From contig NZ_JAATVW010000010.1 of assembly GCF_011947225.1 (NCBI RefSeq), positions 1 to 64,000 of the forward strand: DNA of 64,000 bases. Direction: 5' to 3'. A program made the position numbers and the translations under genes. Within the stretch, counting starts at the first letter, position 1. Every line of letters starts with the position of its first letter. The notes beneath the pieces are model-generated. The model saw nothing but the letters and a program-made list of their open reading frames with translations. It was not told the origin of the DNA and searched no databases. Positions 1 through 7,994 of this stretch are shown one piece after another. This DNA is from Planosporangium flavigriseum (GTDB lineage Bacteria > Actinomycetota > Actinomycetes > Mycobacteriales > Micromonosporaceae).

Positions 1-5
1 GGCGA

Positions 6-791
6 TCAGCGGCGGCCGATGACGACCGTCGCGTCCAGGTCATCATCGCTGGCCACGGCCGGGCTCAGCCCGGCCGTGGCCAGCGCGTCGGCCGCGGCGT
101 CCGCCTGGTCCGCGCCGATCTCCAGTAGCAGATGCCTGCCGGGGGCGAGCCAGTCGCGGGCGGCAGCGGCGACCCGGCGCAGGACGTCGAGTCCGTCGGG
201 TCCACCGTCCAGCGCCACCAGCGGCTCGTGGATCCGCGCCTCCGGCGGTAGAAGATCAACAGCTTTCGTGGGCACGTACGGGACGTTGGCCACCAGCACG
301 TCGACGCCGCCGCGCAGCCGGATCGGGAGCGGGGCGTACAGGTCGCCGGCGTAGACGCGGCCGCCGAACGTAGCGAGATTGCGCCGCGCACACCGTACGG
401 CGGCCGGCTCGATGTCCACGGCGTACAGCGCGACGTCGTCGACGAGCGCCGCCACCGCCACACCGACGGCGCCCGAGCCGCAGCCCAGGTCCACAATGGT
501 CGAACCCGGCCCGGCGAGCGCGGCGGCCCGGCGTACGAGCAGTTCGGTCCGGCGGCGCGGTACGAAAACCCCCGGTTCGACGATGACCCGCAGCCCGCAG
601 AAGTCGGCCCAGCCTAGGACGTGCTCCAGTGGCAGCCCGGCCACGCGCCGCTCGACCATGGCCAGCAGCGCGGCCGGTGTCTTCGCGGAATCGATCAGCA
701 GGTGCGCCTCGTCCTCGGCGAACACGCACCCGGCGGCGCGGAGTCTGCGGACGATCGCGGTCCGGCTCAACGCCGGCGTGGATGTCGACAT
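6..791 (-). CDS. Putative protein N5-glutamine methyltransferase, PrmC/HemK-like
   Basis: A SAM-dependent methyltransferase of the HemK/PrmC family, which methylates the glutamine of the GGQ motif in peptide release factors. An N-terminal helical region (about residues 1-75) precedes a Rossmann methyltransferase fold. The SAM loop DLGCGSG is at residues 101-107. The catalytic motif, normally NPPY, reads NVPY at residues 169-172; this variant is familiar in an actinobacterial paralogue group, so this may not be the main PrmC. At 261 residues it is slightly shorter than classical PrmC (about 280). The stop lies 6 bases from the window edge. It is transcribed away from the XRE gene to its right. 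Family confident; exact substrate inferred. Confidence 0.8.
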   Translation of the reverse strand: MSTSTPALSRTAIVRRLRAAGCVFAEDEAHLLIDSAKTPAALLAMVERRVAGLPLEHVLGWADFCGLRVIVEPGVFVPRRRTELLVRRAAALAGPGSTIVDLGCGSGAVGVAVAALVDDVALYAVDIEPAAVRCARRNLATFGGRVYAGDLYAPLPIRLRGGVDVLVANVPYVPTKAVDLLPPEARIHEPLVALDGGPDGLDVLRRVAAAARDWLAPGRHLLLEIGADQADAAADALATAGLSPAVASDDDLDATVVIGRR

Positions 792-1058
792 GGATAACCC
801 TTCGGGACGCCTCTGGGCGCTCCCGCGGTTACCGTGGCTCGACTCAGATCGAAGAAGTCGGCCGGCCGCACGGTGGGAGCACCGCGCCGTTCACGACGAG
901 AATCGGTCCCACCTCCTTGGTAGCAGCGGCTGAGGGCAGCGACGTTACCCTACCGTCCCCATTGCTCAGCCGCAGTGCAGACAGGACGGCGTTTTCGCGG
1001 AGTACCGTCGATGTGACAGCAGATCGCCGTGCGGCCTCCCTGGGGGTGGTAGCGCCCG

Positions 1059-2249
1059 ATGAATGACCAGACGGTGTCGATCGGTGACCGGCTGCGGAAC
1101 CTGCGCACCGAGCGTGCCTTGACGCAGGAGGGCCTCGCGGAGCGGTCCAGTGTGAGTGTCGATCTGATCAAGAAGCTTGAACAGGGAAAGCGGGAATCGG
1201 CCCGGCTGACCACGCTCGCCGCGCTCGCCAACGCCCTTGACGTGCCGCTGTCGCACTTGATGGATAAGCGTCCGCGCCTTGACGACGGTGGTGACCGTCT
1301 GGTGCTCGGTCTGCGTGACGCTCTGCTGTCACCGACCCTGTTGCCCGGCATTGACCAGGACGACAGCGGGGATCCGACGCCGCTGAGGGACTTGGAAGCG
1401 GCAGTGCGACACGCGTGGGGTGCCTACTGGGCGGGCGAATTCAACGACCTCGCCCGTACGCTTCCACGTCTTGTCGCCGAAGCGAGGGTCACCGAGCGGA
1501 GCCTCGGCTCCCAGGCGGCTGGGCTACTTGCCCAGGCGTACCAGCTCACGGCGTGCCTGCTGGTGCACCTTGGTCGGGATGATCTGGCAGCGGTCGGAGC
1601 CGAGCGCGCGCTGGCGGTAGCGGGTCGTGGCGACGATGAATTGCAGTGGGCCACGCTCTACGGCACTTATGGCTGGGTGTTGCTTAGTCAGGCCCGCTAC
1701 GAAGAAGCCGAGCGGCTCGCGATCCGCATCGCCGAGCGGATTGAGCCGCGATTCTCCAGCGCGTCGGAGAAGCACCTCACCGTCTGGGGTGGACTGGTGC
1801 TGTGGGCGATGGCGGCAGCGGTAGAGGGCGCGCGTGGAGACGCCGCGCTCGACTACATCTCGCTGGCGCGAATGGGCGCGGCTCGCATGGATCGCGACAG
1901 GCACGACTATGAGGTGAACTTCGGCCCGACCCAGGTGGCGATGCAGACAACCTACGCGTACTCGGTGCTCGGTGAACCGGATCGGGCGCTGACCGCAGCG
2001 CGGGACGTGCACCGTGAAGACCTCTACACCATTTCGTACGGCCGTCACCTGCTTGACGTCGCACAGGCGCACACGAACTCCAGACATGATGCACTGGCTG
2101 TCGATGTTCTGCACGAGGCCCAGGCTCTGGCGCCAGTGTGGTTTCGCCATCAGGTTCTGGCGCGCACGCTGGTAGCGGAGCTGCGGCAGCGACGCGCTCG
2201 CCTGTCCGCAGGGCTGCGCGACCTGGTCCAGTCGCTCGGTGCGGTGTAG
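1059..2249 (+). CDS. XRE-family regulator with long C-terminal region
   Basis: A cytoplasmic DNA-binding protein. Residues about 7-62 form a clear XRE/Cro-CI helix-turn-helix (GDRLRNLRTERALTQEGLAE followed by a QGKRESARLTTLAALANALD-type recognition helix). The remaining roughly 320 residues are Ala/Leu/Arg-rich helical repeats resembling the TPR-like sensor region of actinomycete XRE regulators. ATG at 1059 is preceded by the G-rich stretch GGGGGTGG. A small Cys-containing protein gene follows at 2517; this pairing of a long XRE protein with a short downstream partner is common in Micromonosporaceae and Streptomyces. Ligand and target are unknown. Confidence 0.85.
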   Translation: MNDQTVSIGDRLRNLRTERALTQEGLAERSSVSVDLIKKLEQGKRESARLTTLAALANALDVPLSHLMDKRPRLDDGGDRLVLGLRDALLSPTLLPGIDQDDSGDPTPLRDLEAAVRHAWGAYWAGEFNDLARTLPRLVAEARVTERSLGSQAAGLLAQAYQLTACLLVHLGRDDLAAVGAERALAVAGRGDDELQWATLYGTYGWVLLSQARYEEAERLAIRIAERIEPRFSSASEKHLTVWGGLVLWAMAAAVEGARGDAALDYISLARMGAARMDRDRHDYEVNFGPTQVAMQTTYAYSVLGEPDRALTAARDVHREDLYTISYGRHLLDVAQAHTNSRHDALAVDVLHEAQALAPVWFRHQVLARTLVAELRQRRARLSAGLRDLVQSLGAV

Positions 2250-2516
2250 GCAGGGGGACATCCTGTCCTCTTTCTGCTCCGTAGCGCGGTTTTCCAGGGA
2301 CGCCGTGTCCCTGGTTGCCCGGTAACCGCCGCCCTACGTTCGGCCGAGTGGGTGCGGCGGTTGGATGTTCCTATGGCCTGGCCGCCGCGCCCCTCCCGAG
2401 TCGAACAGGGAGGCCAAGCGTTGGACCTGGCGGAAGTCGCACGTCCCGTGTCCGATGCTGTTCGACCTGGACGCTCGAGTCCGTACCCCACGTCACCGCA
2501 GCGCCGGGAGGTACTG

Positions 2517-2747
2517 ATGTCGGTACACCAGCCGATGGCCCGGACCTGGATGTGCGCCGGCTGTTCGTCACCTTGGCCGTGCCCGACTCGCCGGCGACAG
2601 ATGCTTGCCCAGTACGCCGACGCTCCGGTGTCGCTCGCGTTGCTGCTTGGTTCGGCGTTGGTGGAAGCGACGGCGGATCTGCGGGCCGTGCAGGCGGGGG
2701 ACCTGTACGACCAGTTCGTCGGCTGGCTGCCAAGCATGTCTCAGTGA
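2517..2747 (+). CDS. Small hypothetical protein with CxxC-like motif
   Basis: A 76-residue protein of unknown function. The N-terminal part has WMCAGCSSPWPCPTRRR, a W-C-x-x-C...PWPC-P-RR pattern that looks like a small zinc-binding knuckle. The C-terminal half is helical and ends FVGWLPSMSQ. ATG at 2517 is chosen because GGGAGG sits 7-8 bases upstream (2505-2510). The same frame is open further upstream, but that stretch has the composition of non-coding DNA. It lies 267 bases after the XRE regulator, and similar short Cys proteins often accompany such regulators in actinomycetes. I do not assign a function. Confidence 0.6.
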   Translation: MSVHQPMARTWMCAGCSSPWPCPTRRRQMLAQYADAPVSLALLLGSALVEATADLRAVQAGDLYDQFVGWLPSMSQ

Positions 2748-2803
2748 CCGACGGCAGGCCCTGTACACGTCAGGCGCTCGCGTTGAAGTGCCAACCAGAT
2801 CTT

Positions 2804-2831
2804 GATTAGGCACCAAATTTGGTGCCTAATC
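2804..2831. terminator. Perfect 28-bp palindrome between convergent genes
   Basis: Two 11-base arms (GATTAGGCACC and its complement) flank AAATTT, giving a perfect 28-base palindrome. It is AT-rich against a very GC-rich background and sits between the ends of two convergent genes (stops at 2747 and 2901). A bidirectional terminator hairpin with an 11-bp stem and 6-base loop is the simplest reading. A protein-binding operator is the alternative. No T-run follows on either strand. Confidence 0.5.
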
Positions 2832-2900
2832 CTCCAAGACTTAAAAGGGTTGGCAGACCGCGTCGCCGGTTACCGCATCGACGTTGCCGCAAGGCAGCGC

Positions 2901-3251
2901 CTACTCGCCCAGCGGTGCATCATCCTCGTCCTCGATCCAGGGGTCGGGTGCGAGTAGATGTACATCGGGGACGGCCGCGTCGTGTTCCTCGTCTGTCGAG
3001 TCGAAGGTGAGCATGTCGACCCCTTCGGGAATCCCCACTCGGGAGAGATGGATGCCCCGCAAACAAGCGTCGCACCAAAGGATTGCGTAGCCGATCCTGC
3101 TTTGCGGGTCGCCGGTGTAGGAGATCTTCACCTTGCCATCGCCGCAGCTGGGGCAGTCGACGCTGACTTCGTCGGGAGCGGCATTCTGGATGCATCCAAA
3201 CGCATCCATCCACGCCTTCCATACGCCTTGCTGCTCCGTCATGCGCGACAT
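2901..3251 (-). CDS. Small zinc-ribbon protein, candidate immunity protein
   Basis: A 116-residue acidic protein. C33-P-S-C36-G and C60-D-A-C63 form a two-knuckle zinc ribbon, and the C-terminus is very acidic (DPWIEDEDDAPLGE). ATG at 3251 is chosen because TAAGGAG lies 6 bases upstream and because the upstream toxin gene stops at 3262, so the ribosome site overlaps the toxin's TAA. This tight coupling directly downstream of a polymorphic toxin is the usual place for an immunity gene. The immunity role is inferred from position, acidity and size; I do not recognise the family. A small zinc-dependent regulator is an alternative. Confidence 0.65.
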   Translation of the reverse strand: MSRMTEQQGVWKAWMDAFGCIQNAAPDEVSVDCPSCGDGKVKISYTGDPQSRIGYAILWCDACLRGIHLSRVGIPEGVDMLTFDSTDEEHDAAVPDVHLLAPDPWIEDEDDAPLGE

Positions 3252-3261
3252 CGCCGACTCC

Positions 3262-4419
3262 TTACGGCTCCATGAGGTGCCTGTGCGCTTCCCACCACTG
3301 GTTTTCGTGCGCGTAAGCCCGCTTTTCCCAGTCGCGAAGCTCTTTCCTTGTGGTGGGAACGCGCAGTCCCTTACGGATGTCCTCAAGGTGGAAACGTTCG
3401 TGGGCGAGTGTACGCGCAAGTTGTTCTTCGTCCGCAAATGCGTCCCGCGTCAGAATTACCTTCCCGTCTGGGGTGGTGATGCCGTAAAACTCCTTACCCG
3501 GTCCTCCTCCGTAACGGGCTTTGTCAATAAGGATTTTCACTCCGTCGATGTTGATCCCGTACTTGACGGCCATGGCCCGCACGTTGTCCATGTTCATGAG
3601 GATCTTTTTGCCGTTGCGGACGATCCCGTCGCCTTCGCGAAGAAGTTGGAACTCCCTGCCACCGAGGAGCCGGCCGAGGATCTCCTTCAGCTTCTCGATC
3701 AGCTCACCGAGCCGGCGGACCTCCGGCATCAGCCGCCGCAGGCTCGCCAGCAACCCTTTGAGCCAGCGGGCGATCTTCGCGGCCCAGGAGGCGACCAGGG
3801 TGGCGACCTGCTCGACCACCAGCGGGGTGGCCAGGCCGAGGGAGAGGGCCTCCTCGGCGGCGTACACGATCAACCGCGACACACAGGTGGCGATCGCATC
3901 GCGTACGAGGATGCGCACGGCGGCGATCAGCGCCCCGGCGCCTTCGGTGATCGCCGCCATGGTCTCGGACGCCTTGGCCAGCCCGGTGACCGCGTCGCGC
4001 TGCTGCGCGGACCAGGCCCGGTAGGCCGCGCCAGCCCCGCCACCCCAGTCGGTGACATCCCACCGGACGGCCCGGTCGAGGTCGGCGGCGCGCTCATGCA
4101 GAGAGGCGGCGACGTTGCGCCAGGTCTGGGCGTGCCCGGCGATCTGCGCCGGGTCGCCGGCCAGCCAGTCAAGGGCCGCACTCAAAGGCTTGACGTGCTC
4201 GATGATCCAGGCGACGCCGTACTGCAGCAGCACCCCAACCGGGTCGGATACGAACGCGAGGGCGTCGAGGCCGGCGCCGACCACACCGAGGCTGCCGTCG
4301 ATCCAGCTGCCGCTGCGCACACTCTGGGCGATCAGCTCGATGTCCTCGGCGATCCACACCCCGGACCAGGCGTGGGTCGGCCCGTCCAGGCGGCCGGCGA
4401 CCAGCGGATTGACGGTCAC
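3262..4419 (-). CDS. Type VII-type polymorphic toxin with HExxH metallopeptidase domain
   Basis: The N-terminal 220 or so residues are helical and resemble a WXG100/ESX-type secretion and trafficking region (Trp/Gly-rich VTDWGGGAGAAYRAWSAQQ, then long amphipathic and hydrophobic helices). A linker leads to a C-terminal domain of about 120 residues carrying TLAHERFHLED, a classical HExxH zinc-protease motif near residues 340-344, with further acidic/His residues (YAHENQWWEAH) that could supply the third ligand. Start is GTG 4419. N-terminal delivery region plus variable C-terminal enzyme is the polymorphic-toxin layout. The next gene downstream is a plausible immunity partner. Metallopeptidase activity and T7SS export are inferred; no ESX genes lie in the window. 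Confidence 0.7.
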   Translation of the reverse strand: MTVNPLVAGRLDGPTHAWSGVWIAEDIELIAQSVRSGSWIDGSLGVVGAGLDALAFVSDPVGVLLQYGVAWIIEHVKPLSAALDWLAGDPAQIAGHAQTWRNVAASLHERAADLDRAVRWDVTDWGGGAGAAYRAWSAQQRDAVTGLAKASETMAAITEGAGALIAAVRILVRDAIATCVSRLIVYAAEEALSLGLATPLVVEQVATLVASWAAKIARWLKGLLASLRRLMPEVRRLGELIEKLKEILGRLLGGREFQLLREGDGIVRNGKKILMNMDNVRAMAVKYGINIDGVKILIDKARYGGGPGKEFYGITTPDGKVILTRDAFADEEQLARTLAHERFHLEDIRKGLRVPTTRKELRDWEKRAYAHENQWWEAHRHLMEP

Positions 4420-4577
4420 AACGGGTTCCGGACGCGGCAGAAGGTGTCATCGACACGGTCCACGCGGCGAATGTACCGGCATCGATCAATCCGGTAAGTC
4501 TGGTTGCCGACAGTCAGCGTTTCTGCGGCAGATGTCCAGAGTCCACGGCGAGGTGCCGAGTGTCAGTGCCATGATTA

Positions 4578-4590
4578 TGACCAGTGGTCA
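4578..4590. promoter_or_regulatory. TetR operator copy 1 (TGACCAGTGGTCA)
   Basis: A 13-base palindrome with 6-base half-sites, TGACCA-G-TGGTCA, ends 19 bases before the tetR start codon. The identical sequence occurs twice more at 6073-6100. This placement suggests autoregulation by the TetR protein encoded immediately downstream. Confidence 0.75.
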
Positions 4591-4609
4591 CTGTCATGGA
4601 GGGGATGAG

Positions 4610-5302
4610 GTGCCGACAGCCACGTGGGAGCGGCTGCCTGAAGCGCGCCGTTCTGCCATCGTCCGTGCCGCGGAGGAGGAGTTCGCCGCGCACGGGTTCT
4701 CCGGCGGCAGCCTCAACGTCATCGCCCGTAGCGCCAACGTAGCCAAGGGCAGCCTGTTCCAGTACTTCCGCGACAAGGCGGACCTGTACGCCTACCTGTC
4801 GGAGCGAGCCAGCCTCCGCATCCGGGAGGACATGGAGGTGCGGATCCGGGACCTGGACTGGGCGCAGGGTTTCTTCCCCACCATGCGGGAGTTGATGGTC
4901 GTCTGGGAGGAGTACTTCCACACCCATCCGTTGGAACGCGCGATGACCGCGGCGGTGAACCTTGAGCCGGACGGCTCCGCGCGGCACGCGGTACGGCGCG
5001 TCGCGAACGAGCACTACCTGGCGGTGCTGCGCCCGATGCTGCTCGCCGCCAAGGAGCGGGGCGACCTTCGTCCGGACGCGGACGTCGAGGCGTTCCTGGC
5101 CATGCTGCTGCTGTTGCTGCCCCACCTCGCGCTCGCCGCGCACAACCCAGGGCTCGACCCGGTGCTCGGCCTGGACAGTGCCAGCCCGCAGGACCGGGTG
5201 AAGGCGATCGACCGGCTCATGGCGGTCTTCCAGTCCGCCTTCGGCGCGACGGCCCTAACCTCTAGCCGCGGGGAGCCAGTCGAGCGTGGTCTCCAGCGGT
5301 GA
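4610..5302 (+). CDS. TetR/AcrR-family transcriptional regulator
   Basis: A 230-residue one-component repressor. The N-terminal TetR helix-turn-helix is clear: RSAIVRAAEEEFAAHGFSGG, then VAKGSLFQYFRDKADLYAYL. The C-terminal ligand-binding region is helical and holds a hydrophobic run AMLLLLLPHLALA. GTG at 4610 is chosen because GGAGGGG lies 5 bases upstream and because an upstream start would place the operator inside the gene. It converges with the hydrolase gene and overlaps its end by 48 bases. The shared palindrome upstream of this gene and in the hydrolase/monooxygenase divergent promoter indicates it controls all three. Ligand unknown, possibly the monooxygenase substrate. Confidence 0.9.
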   Translation: MPTATWERLPEARRSAIVRAAEEEFAAHGFSGGSLNVIARSANVAKGSLFQYFRDKADLYAYLSERASLRIREDMEVRIRDLDWAQGFFPTMRELMVVWEEYFHTHPLERAMTAAVNLEPDGSARHAVRRVANEHYLAVLRPMLLAAKERGDLRPDADVEAFLAMLLLLLPHLALAAHNPGLDPVLGLDSASPQDRVKAIDRLMAVFQSAFGATALTSSRGEPVERGLQR

Positions 5303-6055
5303 GAGCCAGTCGCGGTCCAGCATCAGGTCGTGCCCCATGCCGGGGAATTCGCGCAGGGTAGCGCCGTAGCGCTGGGCCGTCCGGCGTACGTCCGAGATCG
5401 GGACCAGCCGGTCGTTGGGGGTGGCGAGCACCAGGACGGGTGCGCGGCCACGCGGCGGGGCGGGTGGCCGGTGCAGCAGCAGTTGGTACTGCGCGAACGG
5501 TGACTCGGGGCCGCATCGGTGCGCCTGCTGCTGCGCCTCGCTCGGATCCAGGCCGGCGAACAGATACCTCGGCCGCAGCGGCAGCGAGCCGCCGAGAGTC
5601 ATCCGTACGGCGTCGAGGGGGTGCTGCCGCGCTATGGAGGCCAGTGAACCGACGGCCGGATGGGCCGGCACCGGGGCGACCAGTACGCCGGCGTGCGCGG
5701 CGTACCGCGCCAGCGCCTGCTGCACCACCAGGCCGCCCATGGAGTGTCCGACCAGAACCGGCCGGCGTGGCAGGGAAGCGGCGGTGTGAATGACGTCCTT
5801 GACGTAGTGGGACAGCCGGGCGGTGCGCAGTGTCCCCGCGCTCCCGCCGTGACCGCGCAGCGACACGGCATAGCCCGCATATCCGCGCGTGGCGGACTCG
5901 CGCAGCCAGTGCTCCCAGCACCAGGCGCCGTGGCCGAGCCCGTGTACGAACAGCAGTGGCGGTTTGGTTGAGTCCGCCACCGCGGGCATCGCCGACAGCA
6001 GCTCCAGGCCGCGCGGACCGGTACACCTTTCGATGGGGGAAGGGTTGCTGCTCAT
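5255..6055 (-). CDS. Alpha/beta-hydrolase
   Basis: A 266-residue serine hydrolase. The oxyanion region is FVHGLGHGAWCW (about residues 36-47), the nucleophile elbow GHSMGG places Ser105, and the likely triad partners are Asp215 (ATPNDRLVP) and His242 (GMGHDLML). No signal peptide, so probably cytoplasmic esterase or lactonase. ATG 6055 faces the divergent monooxygenase gene, and two TetR operator copies sit in the 55 bases between. Hydrolase next to a Baeyer-Villiger-like monooxygenase suggests oxidation of a ketone to an ester or lactone and then hydrolysis. Substrate unknown. Confidence 0.85.
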   Translation of the reverse strand: MSSNPSPIERCTGPRGLELLSAMPAVADSTKPPLLFVHGLGHGAWCWEHWLRESATRGYAGYAVSLRGHGGSAGTLRTARLSHYVKDVIHTAASLPRRPVLVGHSMGGLVVQQALARYAAHAGVLVAPVPAHPAVGSLASIARQHPLDAVRMTLGGSLPLRPRYLFAGLDPSEAQQQAHRCGPESPFAQYQLLLHRPPAPPRGRAPVLVLATPNDRLVPISDVRRTAQRYGATLREFPGMGHDLMLDRDWLSPLETTLDWLPAARG

Positions 6056-6072
6056 GGTCGCGGACTCTACAG

Positions 6073-6100
6073 TGACCAGTGGTCATATGACCAGTGGTCA
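6073..6100. promoter_or_regulatory. Tandem TetR operators (two TGACCAGTGGTCA copies)
   Basis: Two exact copies of the palindrome found upstream of tetR, at 6073-6085 and 6088-6100, separated by two bases (15 bases centre to centre). They occupy the divergent promoter between the hydrolase (start 6055) and the monooxygenase (start 6111), so one repressor could silence both directions. Confidence 0.8.
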
Positions 6101-6110
6101 CATTGGGGAG

Positions 6111-7496
6111 ATGCCCGTGTCAAGCTCCGTCGCCGCCACCCACCGCCTGCCCTACGCCAAGCCGAACTCCGCGGTCTGCGTCATCGGAGCCGGCTCGTCC
6201 GGGATCGCAGCCGTCAAGGTCCTGCACGAGCGGGGCTTCGACGTAGACTGCTTCGAAGCGTCGGACCGGGTCGGCGGCAACTGGGTGTGGGGCAACCGCA
6301 ACGGAATGTCCTCGTCCTACAAGTCGCTGCACATCAACACCTCGCGCAGCCGCATGGAGTTCAGCGACTTTCCCATGCCCGAGCACCTGCCGAACTTCGC
6401 GCGGCACGACCAGATCGCCGCGTACTTCAACGCCTACGTCGACCACTTCGGCTTCCGGGACCGGATCGCCTTCAACACGGGCGTCGAGCACGTCGCGCCG
6501 CGGGAGGGCGGCGGGTTCGATGTCCGCCTGAGTACGGGCGAGACCCGGCAGTACGACGCGGTGCTGGTCGCCAACGGCCACCACTGGGACCCGCGTATGC
6601 CCGAGCCGGGATTCCCGGGCGCGGACACGTTCACCGGCCAGCAGATGCACTCCCACGACTACAAGGAGGAGTCGCAACTGGTCGGTAAGAAGGTCGTCGT
6701 GCTCGGCATGGGCAACTCCGCCATGGACATCGCCGTCGACGCCAGCTATCACGCCGCTGAGACGTACCTGGCCCACCGCCGGGGCGTGCACATCATCCCC
6801 AAGTACGTCTTCGGCAGGCCATACGACGCGATCGCCGGTCACGAGCGGATCCCCGCCTGGCTTCGCTGGCGGCTGGCCCGGCCGCTGATGCGCGCCGCCA
6901 CCGGGCCCATGTCCCGCTACGGGCTCCAGAACCCCGACCACAAGTTCGCCCAGGCGCACCCCACCATGTCCAGCCGCATCCTGGACCGCCTCGCGCACGG
7001 CGCGATCACGCCGAAGCCCAATATCGACCACTTCGACGGACCCGACGTGGTGTTCACCGACGGCACCCGGGTCGCCGCCGACCTGGTCGTGTACTGCACG
7101 GGGTACAAGATCTCGTTCCCGTTCTTCGACGCCGACTTCCTCGACCCGGGCCGGGACAACGAGGTACACCTCTACAAGCGCATGTTCCACCCAGGCGTCC
7201 CGGGTCTGTACTTCATCGGCCTCATCCAACCGCTGGGGGCGATCATGCCGATCGCGGAGCGGCAGTCCGAGCTCGCCGCCGACCACCTCGAAGGGCGTTA
7301 CGCGCTCCCCAGCGACGTGGAGATGATCGCGGAGATCAATCGTCACCGCGCTGCGATCGCCAAGCGGTACGTCGCCAGCAAGCGCCACACCATCCAGGTG
7401 GACTTCGACGACTACATGCTCGCGCTCCGGAAAGAGGGTGCCGCGGGAGCCAGGCGCGCACGCGCCCACCGCTCGGGTACCAGGGTCGCGGGCTGA
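6111..7496 (+). CDS. Flavin-containing monooxygenase (FMO/Baeyer-Villiger type)
   Basis: A 461-residue FAD- and NADPH-dependent monooxygenase. FAD-binding motif GAGSSG is at residues 26-31. The class B signature FxGxxxHxxxY is exact at residues 174-184 (FTGQQMHSHDY). The NADPH-binding GMGNSAMD starts at residue 199. A late CTGYKISFPF motif is typical of FMOs. ATG 6111 is used because TTGGGGAG precedes it directly; the open frame extends upstream but would swallow the operators. Divergent from the hydrolase and under the same operator pair. The cytoplasmic enzyme probably oxygenates a ketone, amine or sulfide. Confidence 0.9.
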   Translation: MPVSSSVAATHRLPYAKPNSAVCVIGAGSSGIAAVKVLHERGFDVDCFEASDRVGGNWVWGNRNGMSSSYKSLHINTSRSRMEFSDFPMPEHLPNFARHDQIAAYFNAYVDHFGFRDRIAFNTGVEHVAPREGGGFDVRLSTGETRQYDAVLVANGHHWDPRMPEPGFPGADTFTGQQMHSHDYKEESQLVGKKVVVLGMGNSAMDIAVDASYHAAETYLAHRRGVHIIPKYVFGRPYDAIAGHERIPAWLRWRLARPLMRAATGPMSRYGLQNPDHKFAQAHPTMSSRILDRLAHGAITPKPNIDHFDGPDVVFTDGTRVAADLVVYCTGYKISFPFFDADFLDPGRDNEVHLYKRMFHPGVPGLYFIGLIQPLGAIMPIAERQSELAADHLEGRYALPSDVEMIAEINRHRAAIAKRYVASKRHTIQVDFDDYMLALRKEGAAGARRARAHRSGTRVAG

Positions 7497-7598
7497 CGGG
7501 AGTCTCCGACGGTCCGGCCGACACGGAGGCAGATCGGCGTTTGCGAGGTCAACTTATGATCCACATGCCGATAGCCCCTGTCAGGATGAAGGACCGAG

Positions 7599-7994
7599 AT
7601 GCCACCGACCCGCCGGAAATCCGCTTCTGTCACGCTCGGCGTGACCTCGTTGCTCGCGGTTGCCCTGACGGGTGCGTGCGGCTCGCAACGTGCCGGCGGA
7701 GACGAGTATGGCGCGGTGTGCGTCGACCCGCAGACACAGCAGCGGATCGACGACGACTACTGCGACGACGACACCCACTACCACTCGGGCGGTGGCTGGT
7801 ACTTCATCCGGTCCGGACGGTCCTACCCGGCGAAGGGGCAGAAGGTGTCGGGCGGCTCGTTCAGCCGGCCCGGCGGCGGGTCCACGGTGAAGTACGGTGG
7901 CGTGGCCGCGCAGGGTGGCCCGGTCGTCAAAGCTGACAGTGGCTCTGTGTCGCGCGGCGGCTTCGGTGGCAAGTCCGGCGGGAGCGGCTCCTGA
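7599..7994 (+). CDS. Small lipoprotein, possibly DUF1190-like
   Basis: A 131-residue lipoprotein: basic N-terminus (MPPTRRKS), hydrophobic stretch, and lipobox LTGAC with Cys27 as the lipidation site. The mature part has a DDDYCDDDTHYHSGGGWYF segment and a Gly/Ser-rich tail (GGFGGKSGGSGS). The stop TGA shares a base with the ATG of the next gene, so the two are translationally coupled. In enterobacteria, lipoprotein YjfM (DUF1190), YjfL (DUF350) and YjfC (glutathionylspermidine-synthase-like) are neighbours. The same gene types occur here, which suggests but does not prove a DUF1190-like role. Confidence 0.75.
   Translation: MPPTRRKSASVTLGVTSLLAVALTGACGSQRAGGDEYGAVCVDPQTQQRIDDDYCDDDTHYHSGGGWYFIRSGRSYPAKGQKVSGGSFSRPGGGSTVKYGGVAAQGGPVVKADSGSVSRGGFGGKSGGSGS

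Noticed and set aside
2804-2831. 28-base palindrome as a dif site
   Set aside because: The 11-6-11 layout fits Xer sites, but the inner arm ends are CACC/GGTG rather than the conserved ATAA/TTAT, and symmetry is perfect, unlike known dif sequences.
3133-4497. A 454-codon plus-strand frame across the toxin gene
   Set aside because: Composition typical of antisense frames and no domain; the minus-strand toxin has coherent domains and ribosome sites.
4416-4530. Minus-strand fragment VGNQTYRIDRCRYIRRVD... whose stop overlaps the toxin GTG
   Set aside because: It looks somewhat protein-like and coupled, but has no acceptable start codon or ribosome site before an upstream stop; possibly a relic.
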